A stretch of DNA of 64,000 nt from contig CM073322.1 in NCBI GenBank assembly GCA_037043015.1, positions 13,403,601 to 13,467,600 on the forward strand. The letters are read 5' to 3'. The notes beneath the pieces were generated by a model, which saw only the letters and a list, made by a program, of their open reading frames with translations, searched no databases and was not told the DNA's origin. Source of the DNA: Bryum argenteum (taxonomy: Eukaryota > Streptophyta > Bryopsida > Bryales > Bryaceae). The translations under genes were made by a program, and so were the position numbers. Shown piece after piece: positions 1-11,445 of the stretch (position 1 is the stretch's first letter; each line of letters starts with the position of its first letter).

Positions 1-620
1 GAGAGAAGACGGAAGACGGTTGTACAATCGGCAATAGTAGATGATGATACCCAACCAAGAACAACGAACGCATCAAGGATGAGGGACAAAGTACCAATGA
101 TGGAGGGGCGGAAGAAACTCCGAGACCACTTGATGCGGTACCTAGAAGTCGATTGGTAGAGGGGAGGGCATTATTGGAGAAGTTTGTTGGTAATAGTCCA
201 ATTCATAGAGCACATCAAGAACCGGTTACAAGGATTTACCGCTACCAAGAGAGACAACGTCTTCGCGATCACCTTTTGAATGGGCAAACACCGAGCACGC
301 AATGATCCCGGGAATGAGGGTTTCTACTTCAATCCGTAGGGGGTGAGGTTTCGCCGCATTGGTGAAGAAGGCAACCATACTTTTGTGGAGGCATCGTCTA
401 TTTTGGAGGAAAATTCGGGGTTGGAACGTGCCCATCCGGAGTGATAGATGCTATGGTGGCGGAAGGGGCAATGGATTATGCGGACCCCTCGATTCCATGG
501 GAGATGCGGCCACGTGAAGGGCGAGGAGTTACACCACATCGAGAGAGGAACGACCGCAATCCCGAAAGTGTCGAGTTAATAGCGGAAACTCCTCCAGACT
601 TGCATTGATAGGTTTTAATA
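1..620 (+). other. Unrecognised coding-like stretch entering from the left edge
   Basis: A reading frame is open on the plus strand from about position 45 to a TGA near 304. It encodes about 86 hydrophilic residues rich in Arg, Glu and Pro (for example RIYRYQERQRLRDHLLNG). Further open pieces in other frames run to about 608. The composition is unlike the AT-rich DNA after 620, which suggests former or present coding. No family was recognised. The style resembles the acidic tail region at 58.9-59.6 kb, but I could not align the two. It could be the 3' end of a gene or of a mobile element that begins outside the window. Confidence 0.25.
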
Positions 621-1339
621 TATTTGGATGGTGTCAAATATATATTTGATTTGTGACCTGAAAGCATGTAATGTTTTTTTTGGAGTAAAGTAATGAAAGC
701 TTTCTTTCGTCATGATGTATTTGAGTTTGAAATCGCAATAATTGCATGTTCTCATATGAACGATTCTTACCAAAATGTTGATAAAATTTCATGAGCGTTT
801 TAAAAATTCTTGTATAAAAGTTTTGCTTGCTGCAATGACATTTATTAAGTGTACGTTGTCATGACGAAGATAGGATACCTACATTGATACTGGTTTGGTA
901 TACCAATTTGAAAAAATTAGGGATTTTGGTCAAAACCGATTGCAAATGTACATTGCACTTCTTGGGTGCAAAATTAACGAATTCGGTGTTTTGTTTCTAC
1001 TAAAAGATCCCTTCTCTGGAATTGTCGTCTGTCGTAGTCTTAATAACTCTTTGGCTCTGTACGCAATGGAAGTCCAGAGTTGTCGTATATACATACGGCG
1101 CTCGAAATGCTTCGTTAAATGTGTGCTAATATTCCACATTTCATGTAGATTAAACAATGTAAGAATTGTGTGTACAAGAACATGTTATGAATATGTCAAT
1201 GCCAATGAGGTAGGACAACCATGTACCGAAGATGCTGAAATTGATTGTGATTAAGCCTTCTATTGGGAATGGGCCTACAAGGGGCCGTGAAGTTACAATC
1301 CATTTATGGCCTCTATATATAATTATTGCCTTACAGATA
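621..1339. other. AT-rich intergenic stretch
   Basis: No gene is supported. A 119-codon open frame at 895-1254 has no recognisable domain and no ATG at its apparent start, so it is probably chance. Confidence 0.4.
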
Positions 1340-1530
1340 TACTCCCTTAGGTTTCATAAAAACACCCTGATTTGCTTTAAATGGTTTATTTTCTGATGGT
1401 CTAGATTACTCCTTTATACAATTGGATATAGTTTGGATGGTCTGGATTACTCATTAATATCAAATCTTCATATTATTGTGAGACATGTGTTTGAAGCAAA
1501 TCATGGTGTTTTTTTGAGTCGGAGGGAGTA
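1340..1530. mobile_element. Stowaway-like MITE
   Basis: The element spans 1342-1528 (187 bp) and is flanked by TA on both sides, as expected for Tc1/mariner-type insertion. It starts CTCCCTTAGG and ends GTCGGAGGGAG. Inside the ends, AAACACCCTGATTTGCTT faces AAGCAAATCATGGTGTTT as imperfect inverted repeats. The CTCCCTCCG-type terminus is the classic Stowaway signature in plants. It is non-coding and would depend on a transposase elsewhere. Confidence 0.75.
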
Positions 1531-1869
1531 CAACTAAGAGCCTATACAATTTACGAGGAAAGCATTGTACGAGGAAAGCTCCTCAACTGGTGAAAACAGT
1601 CAATTCATTGCTTTGATCGTAGCACCACAATTTTCTCCACCTTTGTATGAGGGGAGGGTTTTTAGCAAATTTGCAAAAGATCATCCTCTTCCTTCCTTTC
1701 CGCTTCAAAAATTTCACACTATTTGACTTTTGTGGAAGTAGGAAGGGATTGTTTTGTTGTTGCATAATTGGAAAGAGTATTTTGCATTCTAAGATTGATA
1801 TTTTTTGAATTCTTGATTCGTCAAAAATATTGGTTCTCTGTGGAAGTTAACCCCTGAAGATCCTTGTGT

Positions 1870-2440
1870 GTTTTTCGGAGCTTAAAACCTCAAAACTTCA
1901 ATTCTCTACCTCTATGCACTTTAAGGGGTGCAAAACAAAATTTTTTATTCTTTTTTTAACTTCCAACTCTAAGATCTTGTACCCAATTTTCAGTATCTGA
2001 TTAAAAAATTGACCGTTGGATGTTTACCATTTGAGAGATCATAACATCCAAAGTTTGTCTACGAATTTTTTCTGGGCATCGCTGAGATTATTTTTGACTC
2101 TTTTGGAGGCTGCCCTTGTAAAATTGGTACTCTTTGTGACTTGGGGCCCTTTGGAACTTAAGTAGTGATTCGGTCATGAACATATTTCCAAACATAAATC
2201 TCAAAAAAATATTAAATTTAAACTGCCCCAGTTCGGCTCGCAAACGAAGAATTGTCGTAGAAGACTCAAAAATTGGAATCTGGCTTTGCAAATTTTACCA
2301 CATTCACTTTGCAGTATAGGGAGCATCCATTAAAAAATTTAGGCAAAAATATTACTTTTAACTTATTCATCTAGGCTGCCCAAAATAGCAAAAGCCCGAT
2401 TTGGTCCTTTTGGATTTTTAGGGGTCAAAACAGAAGAAAG
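1870..2440. repeat. Dispersed repeat (family R2), partial copy
   Basis: This stretch aligns by eye with 51.9-52.77 kb in the same orientation. Shared segments include GCCCTTGTA with AATTGGTA, a stretch around TACCACAT, and AGCAAAAATATT-like sequence followed by CTGCCC and AAAATAGCAAAA. Another part of the same family lies at 40.9-41.35 kb. No coding capacity was seen. The family type is unknown. Confidence 0.5.
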
Positions 2441-2486
2441 CGAAAAAAATTTACAAAACAAGAGGTAGATGAGTGGTTACGCCCGG

Positions 2487-2605
2487 GCGCGAGTGCGATA
2501 CGCGAAATTAAACGCATGAGGGCGTTAGCCCGAGCGCGAGTGCGATACGCGAAATTAAACGCATGAGGGCGTTAGCCCGAGCGCGTTTAATTTCGTGTAT
2601 CGCAC
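2487..2605. repeat. GC-rich 47-bp tandem repeat joined to its own inverted copy
   Basis: Two near-perfect 47-bp units lie at 2487-2533 and 2534-2580. The next stretch (2581-2605) carries the core again in inverted orientation: GTTTAATTTCG-TATCGCAC faces GTGCGATA-CGAAATTAAAC. Together they can form a strong hairpin. The high GC content stands out in AT-rich surroundings. Confidence 0.8.
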
Positions 2606-2789
2606 GAGTGTCGGAGCGTAACCTGGCGTTAAGTCTAACGGCCTTTCTTTTTCTCTCTGCGTTGAAATATTTCTTTCTCACCGTGTTGAAAGATTCCTTT
2701 TTCAGAAGCTGGCGCACTGATGGCGCACAGACTCGAACCCTTGCTGCACGGTCACGATTCGTCCCATCCCCGTACATTTAAGACACTTA

Positions 2790-4140
2790 TCTAAAGATAT
2801 GGGAGAGGAAGAAAAGATGAGATTGTAAAGAAATTTTATGGAAAAAGATGTCTTTCCCAAATTTACTTGTGCAATGCATGATTAAATTTTTAATTGTCTA
2901 TTGCATGATTAAATATGTTTGTGGTGGGCCCCATCTATTTTCTGCTTCTTTGGACCTCATATTTACTATGCAAAAAAGGCCAGTAGGGCTTAACAAAGAA
3001 TAGCCCTATTTAAGAAAATAGGTTATGAAAAATATCACTCTTTTGATGACCCCTTCTTATTTTACAATACACCCAAAGGTCATCATATTAAGTCAATGGC
3101 GTCTCAGTTGATGGGCCATCGCCCAAGCAAGCAAGGTTTGGGCAGTTTGGCCAGAAAGTTGTAAAGCGGACGGAAGGCTCTTTTTGTTTCTAATGTGAAG
3201 CGGGCATAAGGCTTGAGGAACTTGAAGAGAGAATCTCAAGGTTGAGAAACCACCAAATTTACGCTACTTGAAAGACATTGAGAACATTTCACCGACTACC
3301 CCGCTTGAATACCTCGCTTGAATGTAGACAATATGGAACGGCTGACGAGTCTGAATACGTTAATAGCAGGGCTGTCTCATTCTGCCGTTTTCACGTCACT
3401 TTTAGGTGACAGAATCTGCAGCAAGTTTGAGGAATTTGACGAGGGTGCTGATTCTGTCGTGAGAATGGGTCAGTGATATCACATTTACGAAAACATATAC
3501 ACGATTCTTCACATACGCCCTGCCCGCTCTCTAGTACATAAAAGATTTCTGCAAAAACAAATCGACACTGCGGCACAATGAGCAAGACTCGGCTACGACG
3601 TTGGAAATATTTTACACCAGGCACGCCCATGTCCACGTTCTCCAGCGGATTGCAACAAAACACGCTGCTACTCAGAGCCACCCACTACAGCAAATTTGTA
3701 GTCTCTAGTCTGCTACTAGTCCCCCAGTAAAACGATACCTCCTTGCACTCATATCCCGCATGCATACAACTCCTAACATCAGCACACATCTTGAAACGTC
3801 ACATTCTGCTCTATGCCGCATCTACGGCGCCATAATCCGAGTGCACCTGCCTTACCATAACACAGGCAAGTCCAGAGTCCCCCAACTCGCATAATCAATG
3901 TCCCGAAACGAATTTCGACCAACGTATTGATATTCGATCATTAAATGCATGCTCAAAAACACCCAGAGAATTACCATCCAACCGCTATTTCCGAATAGAC
4001 TGCACGCGCTATACAAAGGGATAGATACCTGCGAAGCCAAACTCACCAGTGTACATTCACCAACAGTCAGCTAACACCCTAAACAGTACAGTGGATGATA
4101 GATAAATCCTACAAAAGAGAAGGTCCAGAGGAAAGCCATG
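2790..4140. other. Intergenic region, no gene recognised
   Basis: Mixed-composition sequence. Short open frames at 3391-3681 and 3852-4046 on the minus strand show no domain or codon pattern that I would trust. The right end may hold the 3' flank of the bL12m gene. Confidence 0.4.
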
Positions 4141-4205
4141 GCGGAAGTACTGAGAGACAGTGGCAGGTTTTATAAATTGGAGAATTTTACATGAGGTACT
4201 CCGCC

Positions 4206-4760
4206 TCATTCCATAACTACTGTGGCGCCAACAGATTTCAACTTTTCAATAATTTGCTCCGCTTCTTCTTTACTAACGCCGGACTTCAACACGATCGGTG
4301 CCTTTTCCACGAGCTCCTTGGCTTCCTTGAGCCCTAAAGCAGTGAAGGTGCGCACTTCCTTGATGATTTTAATTTTGGAAGTGGCCTCGAATTTCTCCAG
4401 CTTCACATCGAATGCCGTCTTCTCGGGCTGCTTCTCCTCGACAGCAGCAGCCGGCGCGCCAGCCCCCCCGCCAGCCATTCCCGCCCCTGGAGCCATCATC
4501 ATCCCCATGCCCATCCCTGATGGCAACCCCAATTTCTTCTTCAACAAAGTGGAAAGATCCACAACCTCCAGCAGAGATAACGTCGATATTTCATTCGCAA
4601 TCCTCTGGATCTTCTCCGAAGGTGGCGTTCGAGCCTCTGTCGGATCGTAATCCGGCTCGGCCGCACTACTCAAAAAACGAGAAGATCCAACATTGCGGGC
4701 TGCTGCTATACTCCGAACGGATCGGACTACCACCGAGGAGCAAGCCCATAATCGACTCAT
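4206..4760 (-). CDS. Mitochondrial large-subunit ribosomal protein bL12m (L7/L12)
   Basis: Uninterrupted 184-codon gene. Residues 1-35 are rich in Arg, Ser and Ala with few acids, like a mitochondrial presequence. Residues about 47-80 ([20 protein letters not shown], then [11 protein letters not shown]) are the N-terminal dimerisation domain that binds the uL10 stalk. Residues about 81-107 are a Gly/Met/Ala hinge. Residues 113-184 are the C-terminal domain ([20 protein letters not shown], then [14 protein letters not shown]) that recruits GTPase translation factors. The length and the Met-rich hinge fit plant mitochondrial rather than plastid L12. It would act as a multicopy stalk protein of the mitoribosome. 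No intron is needed. Telo-boxes lie just upstream. Confidence 0.93.
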   Translation of the reverse strand: MSRLWACSSVVVRSVRSIAAARNVGSSRFLSSAAEPDYDPTEARTPPSEKIQRIANEISTLSLLEVVDLSTLLKKKLGLPSGMGMGMMMAPGAGMAGGGAGAPAAAVEEKQPEKTAFDVKLEKFEATSKIKIIKEVRTFTALGLKEAKELVEKAPIVLKSGVSKEEAEQIIEKLKSVGATVVME

Positions 4761-4823
4761 TGTGGAAAAGGAGGCTCTATCACACTACGATGCTGACAAA
4801 TGCTCCTTACGACATCATCACTC

Positions 4824-4956
4824 AAAACCCTAAACCCCGATTTTGACCAGTCACCGAATGAGAAAACCACCACACAAAGAAAAACGAAGATGGATTCTCT
4901 CCGAAATGCAATACTGGAATGATGGATTCTCTCGATGACCCAAAACCCTAAACCCT
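4824..4956 (-). promoter_or_regulatory. Two telo-boxes upstream of bL12m
   Basis: AAAACCCTAAACCCC lies at 4824-4838 and AAAACCCTAAACCCT at 4942-4956, about 65 and 180 bp upstream of the bL12m start. AAACCCTA telo-boxes are typical of plant promoters for ribosomal and translation genes. Their function here is inferred from position and sequence. Confidence 0.6.
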
Positions 4957-5475
4957 GTCAGAGTCAAAAAGGCCACAACGAAGCGAAACTCACGAAGCGA
5001 AACGAAGGCAGAGGGCGATGATGTTTATGATGATCTTAGTCTCCTCAAATCCTCCAGAAACAGATGCTTGCCACGGTTTGGTGATTTTGAGATGAAGGGG
5101 AGTAAGGAGAGAGACAGAAGCTGAATGGACGGGGCAAGTAAGGGATGTGGTGAAGAGAGGAGAAAGAGGAGGGGCAAGAGAGGAGGTGGGAGTGAGAGAG
5201 CGCCGTCTACACGCACAGCCCGAGCGAGGGACGAAGCTGGTGTGGCAACGAGCGTCGTTTCGTCACTCTGCTGTTTCTAAAGCCCCAAGCTAGGGCTTCG
5301 TTTGTGTTGTGGGAAGATTGTCGAAGGAGACGTAGATCTTAGCTACACTGACACTTGTGTAGATTGTGGAGGTCGTTCGTATCGAGCAAAGGGCGTGCGC
5401 CTCAGCGCCGCGCAGGCCACCGTCGCCATTTTGATCGATACTCGCTAAGGATAACCGCCACCTATACCCTCCATA

Positions 5476-5592
5476 TATACCCGCCCTCAAATACCCGCTC
5501 TCAATACCCACCGTCAGTACCCACTCTCGATACCCACCCTTAGTACCCACTCTCAATACCCCTCCCTCAATACCCACCCTTGATACTCGCCA
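5476..5592. repeat. 14-bp minisatellite
   Basis: About eight degenerate units of roughly TACCCACCCTCAA repeat with a period of 13-14 bp. Open frames crossing it encode low-complexity repeats and are not convincing genes. Confidence 0.8.
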
Positions 5593-6159
5593 TCCTATAG
5601 CTGCTCCTGATACCATGTTAAGTGTGTGATTGCTGACCTTACTCTTACACATCAGCCACGAACAAAAACTTAAAGCTCTATACTTACGAATCTGCTCTAA
5701 ATTTAATATTTTCTTTTCATTTATCAAGTAATATTTGTTCATTGGGCACACTAAAGTTGTGAATTTCTGTCAAAGATTGGTTATCCGACTAAAAATCATA
5801 AAAAAATTCCACTTTTTTCATTGTGGAAACATCATTGCAAATCGAAAAGTCATTGGATCAAAAATTTACTGACTAAAAAGCTATTAGAGTTCATCTTAAG
5901 ATCATGATTGTGTGGAAAAAAAATCCTAGAAACAACTTTTTTATTTCCAATAATTGCCTTACAATGGTTGAAAACATGCTCCATGTTTGAAAACTCGAAA
6001 ACAAGAGCAACGGCTTCCCTAAAATACATTCACACTTCATTGTTTGGGTGTCTCTATGGCAGTAGTGGTAAAAACTAGCATAGTGCTCACATCAAAAGGG
6101 GTTAATGATCCTACTCTTGGTGTGATGACCTCCAGAGACATGTCAAAAGAACACTCTAC

Positions 6160-6879
6160 TCACCCGGACCTCCCCAAACGGGTTCGGAGTTCTTCGTCTG
6201 AATAATTGATAATACGATGCAAGTTATCGATTCTACCAACTGTAACTTGGAGTTCATCTTCTAAAACATGAATGAAATCACTTATATCATTGATAGTACG
6301 ATGCAAGTTATAGATACTCCCAAATGTATCTGTCACTGTCTGTTCTAAATGTTCAAGTGTTCCATAATTTGCTGCTGCTGCACCGGTCGAGTGATTATCT
6401 ACCAACAACGACGTTGCCCCCGTTTCAATCGGATCATATAATCCAGGATTTGACTCTTCTGTAATTGCGGACTCGTTTGCGGACACGTCTGTCCTGTCCA
6501 TTGATTCTTCATTATCTGAATTCACTTCTCTCGCTAGAGTTGGATGCAATCCATGGTTTGTAGGACGTGGTGGAATACCGGAAGGTCCAGTTCTAACTCT
6601 TGGGCTGTTGTTGTTTGACATTTCATCCATAGAAACTGCAGCTCCATAGAGAGAAATGATGTCACGGTGCTTATCTAATAAGTTTCGGCAGACCGGGCAT
6701 GGTGTTTCGATATCTCCAATCCATGTATAAATACATGGCCAACAAAAAACATGACCACAAGAAGTTGCAACGGGTTCAATAGGTCTTTCTTTGCAGATAT
6801 GGCACCCTAGAGTAATATGAATCTCGACTGGTAAAGAACTTCCTTCCATATTGATGATATAATATATTTTCTTTACCAA
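6160..6879 (-). CDS. RING-HC finger protein, RMA/RNF5-like RING
   Basis: A 239-codon single-exon frame. The RING finger is complete, in C3HC4 order: C26, C29, C41, H43, C46, C49, C61, C64 (CHICKERPIEP, then CGHVFCWPC, then CPVC). The CGHxFCWPC form is typical of plant RMA/RNF185-type E3 ubiquitin ligases. Unlike those, no C-terminal membrane segment is seen. The tail (about 170-239) instead has two related leucine/isoleucine-rich segments containing NLHRTIND and NLHRIINY, perhaps a short coiled coil. Met11 (6849) is an equally good start and leaves the usual short leader before the RING. It is probably an E3 ligase; the substrate is unknown. Confidence 0.75.
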   Translation of the reverse strand: MVKKIYYIINMEGSSLPVEIHITLGCHICKERPIEPVATSCGHVFCWPCIYTWIGDIETPCPVCRNLLDKHRDIISLYGAAVSMDEMSNNNSPRVRTGPSGIPPRPTNHGLHPTLAREVNSDNEESMDRTDVSANESAITEESNPGLYDPIETGATSLLVDNHSTGAAAANYGTLEHLEQTVTDTFGSIYNLHRTINDISDFIHVLEDELQVTVGRIDNLHRIINYSDEELRTRLGRSG

Positions 6880-7294
6880 TTTGCACTTCTCTCAAAGGTT
6901 TCCAAATGCAATCAATAGAGTGTGCTATATACAATCTTATATATACAAATCTTAAAGTAAAAGCTTATTTTACTTTATTATTCAAGGCACTTTATATCTT
7001 TTACTTTTGGAAAGAGCAGATTAAGAAATGTACAAATTTTCTTCGTTTATAGACATTGAAACAAGAATACATGAAAAAGGCCATTAGGAAAAAGTTGGGG
7101 GCAGTAAGGGACTGTTTGAGGTTCCCCAAACAAATATTTATTTTCTCTTACAGGTGAAACTGCTTAACTCTACAAAATTCCCTTGACGAGAATGAATTCG
7201 TTCTTCGCTGATGTGCAATCAATGCAAAGAACGATGTTGAGATTGTATAACTTTACAACATCAGGTAACATGCTCACATACTCACAACTTTTGG

Positions 7295-7585
7295 AGGTTC
7301 TGTATAGCTCCTGTAAATGTCTTGTGCAGGTTTCATAAGGGTCCTATGCTGATTTGATCGAATATAAGCACTGATTGTATGGATTCCGCAAGGGTCCCAA
7401 GTATGCTAGTTCGATCAAATGCAGGTCTCGTATGAGTCCATGTGCAGATTCCGTATTCATAAGACCTTGTGCAGGAACTAGGAGCAAAGTCCAGTGCAGG
7501 TTCTGTATGAGTCGTCTTGTGCAGGTTTCATGGAATGTGAGCACTGATTCTCTGAGACATGTGTGGGTTCAATACAATGCAAGTT
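7295..7585 (+). repeat. Degenerate repeat with GTGCAGGTT motifs
   Basis: The motif TGTGCAGGTTTC or close variants recurs at least six times, each followed by a TAAGGGTCC- or TGAGTCC-like segment. It looks like an old tandem repeat. The frames crossing it look like chance. Confidence 0.5.
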
Positions 7586-7811
7586 TTCTGAATGAATAGG
7601 TCTAATGTTGGGGTCGATCGGAGCACCGATTGTTTGGGTGGTGATAACGCTAGTCCAATCGATATGACAACTTGTTTGATATATTTTGTGTTCCTACTGG
7701 GCTGTTCATTCAGACTCAAGCAAAAGCTTATTTAGACTCAAGCAAATTTAGACTCAAGTAAAAGCTTATCCATTCTGTGAGGCCGAGCACAACACATGTT
7801 TGTTCTAACAA

Positions 7812-9960
7812 ATGATATTGCATGCAGGATTGAATGGCCGGCCTTTGATCTTCGTCCTTAAGCTAGACGAGGCTGAAATCATACGCAATCAGAAGTTGGA
7901 ACGTGTCAGCATCACGATTAATATGATCCGAGCTCTTGACCCTTCTATAGCTCCAACTGATCGCAGATACATTGCCATCCAGTCGGAGAGGGGAATTTTT
8001 CCCATCGCATCTTTCCAGGTCGTGAAAGGATCACACCAAGTTTTAAGTTGGGTGTTTAGTAAAAGTAAATTCCAGCCTTAATAGCAGCTCAAAATTCGGG
8101 AGAAAAACTGCACGTGCCAGAAGTCGGTGACTTCAACATTGAATGGCACTTGTCTGCATACATGGAAACCATAAAATGTATGTACGGCCTTGCTCATGGT
8201 GCTAATTCTCAATTCTGTTGTATATATTGCAACCAACCGCAAATGAAGCCCATCATTGCGACAGAATCTGGGTTCACAAGTACATTATCGGCAACTGCTA
8301 AAAAGTCTCCAACTTGGAGCGGAGGGCTATTTTCCCAAGAGCATGGAGATCAGATCAACCTGTTTTGTTTAACACTTCAAATTCGAGCAGATGGAAACCA
8401 ATTTTGGACATACCACTTAGCCGTGTACATATTTGCACTTTACATGCTAGTAACAGGATTTGTGAGAAGATGTGCCACTTGCATTTTATGTACGCTTGGA
8501 CAATTCGTGACAAGCAACAGCAAGTCGATACAATTCGCAATATGGAGCAAGTTTTGTCTTCAACTGGAGCTCACGGAGGTGACGTGAAGATCATGAAGGA
8601 TGACGATTTATCAGGGAAGACCAATTCTATACCAAATAAGCCTTCTCTGAATGAAACTCATGTTTCAAAGATCTTCCAAGCAAGTTCGAGTTATCTAGTA
8701 GATAGAAGTGACAAAGTATGGAAAGACCTCGTGAATGCTGAGAGGGATTTCACCTGCAATGGATCCAATCGAAGGACCAAGCTTGCTTTGTGGCAGGCCC
8801 TTGAGGACTTGCGGCCTTATTTCACGGGGTTGAGTCTCACTATAGCTCAAAATCAGTTGTACAGAGGCTTGATTGGGGAAGCTAATATATCAAGGCGTTT
8901 GGAGAACAGCATGTGATTCATTACATGGTAAGTACTTTGTTCTATCCGATTTCTATCCAATTAGCCATATCATAAGAATGGAGTTGAATAGTCTAAGGTT
9001 ATCACCACTGTCAGTAAATTTTGATTAGTTAGGATTGCTTAAAGTGAATGGTTTGCTTAGCTGATTCATTCTTATGAAATTGACGTTATAGGTTAACCTA
9101 TATTAGGCACTTCCACTGCTTAGTAGGAAGAAGTTGTATAAATACACTTTGTGGTGATTCATTTTTAACCATTCTTTTAACTTTTGTACCACATGTAATA
9201 TGAAGAAATACCTTGAATGACCTCAAATTAATTTCATGTTATACTACAATCATTTATAAATCCAATTACAAAAAGTATGGATGATTGTAGCCCTTCTTTG
9301 CAAATAAGCTAGAAACTTGCATTGTAATCTTATATTCCACTAATTTAACCATAGTAATGGTATTGCAGCACGTCGTGGTGAAGCACACACCATGGTTTGT
9401 GGAGGAATATGGAAGTCTTTCAGTGTGGTCTTGTCAAGGCATGGAGTATAGTCACCATGGAGTATAGTCACAATGCTGCAAAAGCAGCGTACCAAAGACA
9501 CACACAACACTCTGGAGGCAAGACAAGGAAAAGTCCTATATTGCAAACTTTCGAGCACTGGTATAGGATGATAGCTCATAGATTTCAAAATCAAAAGACA
9601 CAACAAGATCATGCTACGTCTTCTGCTGCTGATCAAACTACGACCGATATTCTCAGAGCAATCGAACTGCGAAGAGAAAGAGCTATCAACTCTAGAAGAG
9701 AAAGAGCTATCAACTCTAGTTCGAGAGCTCACACTCTTGAATGGATCACCCAATGTGAACGAGTGGGTAACCGTTGGATTTCTAAGTTGCAAAACCATGC
9801 CTTGTTTACAGAAGCCGAACAAGAAATTTCCGAGTTGATAGGATCCGATCCTCAAGATCTAGATTCATCCGTCCAAAGAGATCATGCTAATGGGCCAGCT
9901 GACGACGCCGAAGACGACCTTGACGATCCTGCCCCCGAACTTCGATACTCAATCAATTAG
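7812..9960 (+). mobile_element. Decayed DDE transposase (KDZ/Zisupton-like or related family)
   Basis: Pieces of one protein family lie in order on the plus strand. 8114-8320 contains EWHLSAYMETIKCMYGLAHG and a following CCIYCNQP zinc-like motif. 8330-8915 contains LDIPLSRVHICTLHAS. After an intron-like gap with a GTAAGT donor at 8930 and a TTGCAG acceptor at 9368 comes PWFVEEYGSLSVWSCQGMEY, then NAAKAAYQRHTQHSGGKTRK. The order CxxC, then IPLxxVHICTLH, then YGSLxxxSxQGxE resembles the second half of transposase-like proteins found across animals and plants. The pieces fall in different frames. A 16-bp tandem duplication at about 9458-9489 shifts the frame, and a 24-bp duplication encodes RRERAINS twice. 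The N-terminal half was not found. It is most likely a fossil. Confidence 0.5.
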
Positions 9961-10267
9961 TCTTGCGAACAAGTTGAAGTTTAGTAGGTATGCATGCATC
10001 CCGAACCTGTATGTATTTCTCATTCCTGCGATTTACCTGGAATACACATTCTCACATGTTATCAAATTGCGTGTACAGCCTCCACTTTCAAGATGCGCCA
10101 TAATTAAAGCCATCACAATCAGGATATAGTCACATCCACAAAACCAAAGAAAAAGATAATGATACATAATGAAAGTAGTAAATAGTGTAAAGGAATTCAT
10201 GTGGCAACATACCTTCCTGGTTGGTTCACCTTCCTTGACAATGCGCATGACAAAGTCATTCATGTCG

Positions 10268-11050
10268 TCATGACCAATGGCCACCATAATCTCTTCTCGA
10301 GGAGTAGATTTCAATTTCAATTTCAATTTCTTCTCTCCACTCGCCCATCTCACATTCAACCTTCACTGTCGTGTGCACTTCAATTTGTTCCATATTCTCC
10401 CACAATCCGGCAACGAAGCGGGACCTATTATATTCAAACTTTGTATACAATATTGAACGTGCTACATGATAACGGAAGACCAAAGTTCTAAGGTCTACTG
10501 TACATCTAATAATGTCTACTCCCATCGAGACTTTACTTACCCATCCTTCATCCATTAGGGACTCAAGGAGTGTTGTACTCGGATTTTTGAAAATGAACGT
10601 GGTCGGTGTTCTCTGAATGTTGTCGGCTACAAAGAATAAATCAACCATAACGTGCACAGGCAAAAACCATTGCAAATGGTTTACTCTGCTGCCTGTGGAT
10701 GCTTTCATTGACAACAAAATATCATTTCTGAACTTACTCCGAAATGCCTCAGATGTTGCCATATCCGGAAGGGGCCAATCAGGACTGTCTAGAGGAGGGA
10801 GCAGAATCGATACAACTTGACCGTATTGTCCAGTTGCTTGTGGCGGAATATAAAACGCATTGTAGAAAAACAAGGATTCACCCAGAAGTTCTTTATGGGT
10901 ACGAATCCCCCTAGTGGCCTCTCCAATGTCTGCATGCACAACAACAATAATCCCTAGAATGTTGTTTGGATCAACCCAGTCTTCAAACTTTGAAGGATAC
11001 AAATCCGCCCAAACAACCACAAGTGCATCAAAATTTGAAAGGATGAGCAA
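10268..11050 (-). CDS. Hypothetical protein, probable exon
   Basis: A 260-codon open frame on the minus strand with an apparently real amino-acid composition: many aromatic residues, segments such as ADLYPSKFEDWVDPNNILGI and NAFYIPPQATGQYGQ, and a repetitive acidic (EI)n stretch near the end. No family was recognised. An intron or an upstream exon is possible, because the frame begins close to a splice-like region. A smaller frame at 11251-11445 on the same strand could belong to the same gene, but I could not place the junction. It lies between a transposon fossil and the transporter gene, so it could also derive from a mobile element. Confidence 0.35.
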   Translation of the reverse strand: MLILSNFDALVVVWADLYPSKFEDWVDPNNILGIIVVVHADIGEATRGIRTHKELLGESLFFYNAFYIPPQATGQYGQVVSILLPPLDSPDWPLPDMATSEAFRSKFRNDILLSMKASTGSRVNHLQWFLPVHVMVDLFFVADNIQRTPTTFIFKNPSTTLLESLMDEGWVSKVSMGVDIIRCTVDLRTLVFRYHVARSILYTKFEYNRSRFVAGLWENMEQIEVHTTVKVECEMGEWREEIEIEIEIYSSRRDYGGHWS

Positions 11051-11250
11051 AAGAAACCCTAAATCCTCATAGATTCAACAAAATTACATTTTTTCTCAAA
11101 TGAAGTTGAAGCAATTGACAATAAGTTGAAGAAAATTGAAAACGTACAGTTACAAGCACCGTGAATCTGATCTGATGCTGGATCAAGTTTGAGTTGCCGA
11201 TACATGTAGGCGTGTTGGACTCGCACTTGAGACACCCTCAAGCCTTCTAC

Positions 11251-11445
11251 TCAAAATTCTACATTACGTGCCTTGTATGCGCCACTTAAGCTCGTCCCGC
11301 CATATCTCTTGCTCTCTTGAGCATGGAGACCTCTCCCGCTAGTAATCCAACTCCCCACTTCATACTTTGTGGGTATCCAATGATCTGAATCATCCTTTGA
11401 AGTGAACAAAATCACACTTTGAATGGAGCTTGGAGGTCGCCGCAT
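11251..11445 (-). CDS. Small hypothetical ORF, possible upstream exon
   Basis: A 64-codon frame with no recognised domain. It is placed here only because it lies upstream of the 10268-11050 frame on the same strand. It may be chance. Confidence 0.15.
   Translation of the reverse strand: MRRPPSSIQSVILFTSKDDSDHWIPTKYEVGSWITSGRGLHAQESKRYGGTSLSGAYKARNVEF

Noticed and set aside
1-620. Possible relation of the left-edge coding-like stretch to the tail at 58.9-59.6 kb
   Set aside because: Only style and composition are similar; I found no alignable segment.
895-1254. Open frame of 119 codons, plus strand
   Set aside because: No ATG at the apparent start, no domain, and composition like translated non-coding AT-rich DNA.
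2730-2775. B-box-like GGTTCGAGTCT on the minus strand
   Set aside because: No tRNA fold and no SINE tail; probably chance.
4222-4846. Plus-strand open frames opposite bL12m
   Set aside because: Antisense shadows of a well-supported gene.
5290-5751. Open frame of 153 codons, minus strand
   Set aside because: Largely a translation of the 14-bp minisatellite (repeated GVLRVGTKGGY-like units).
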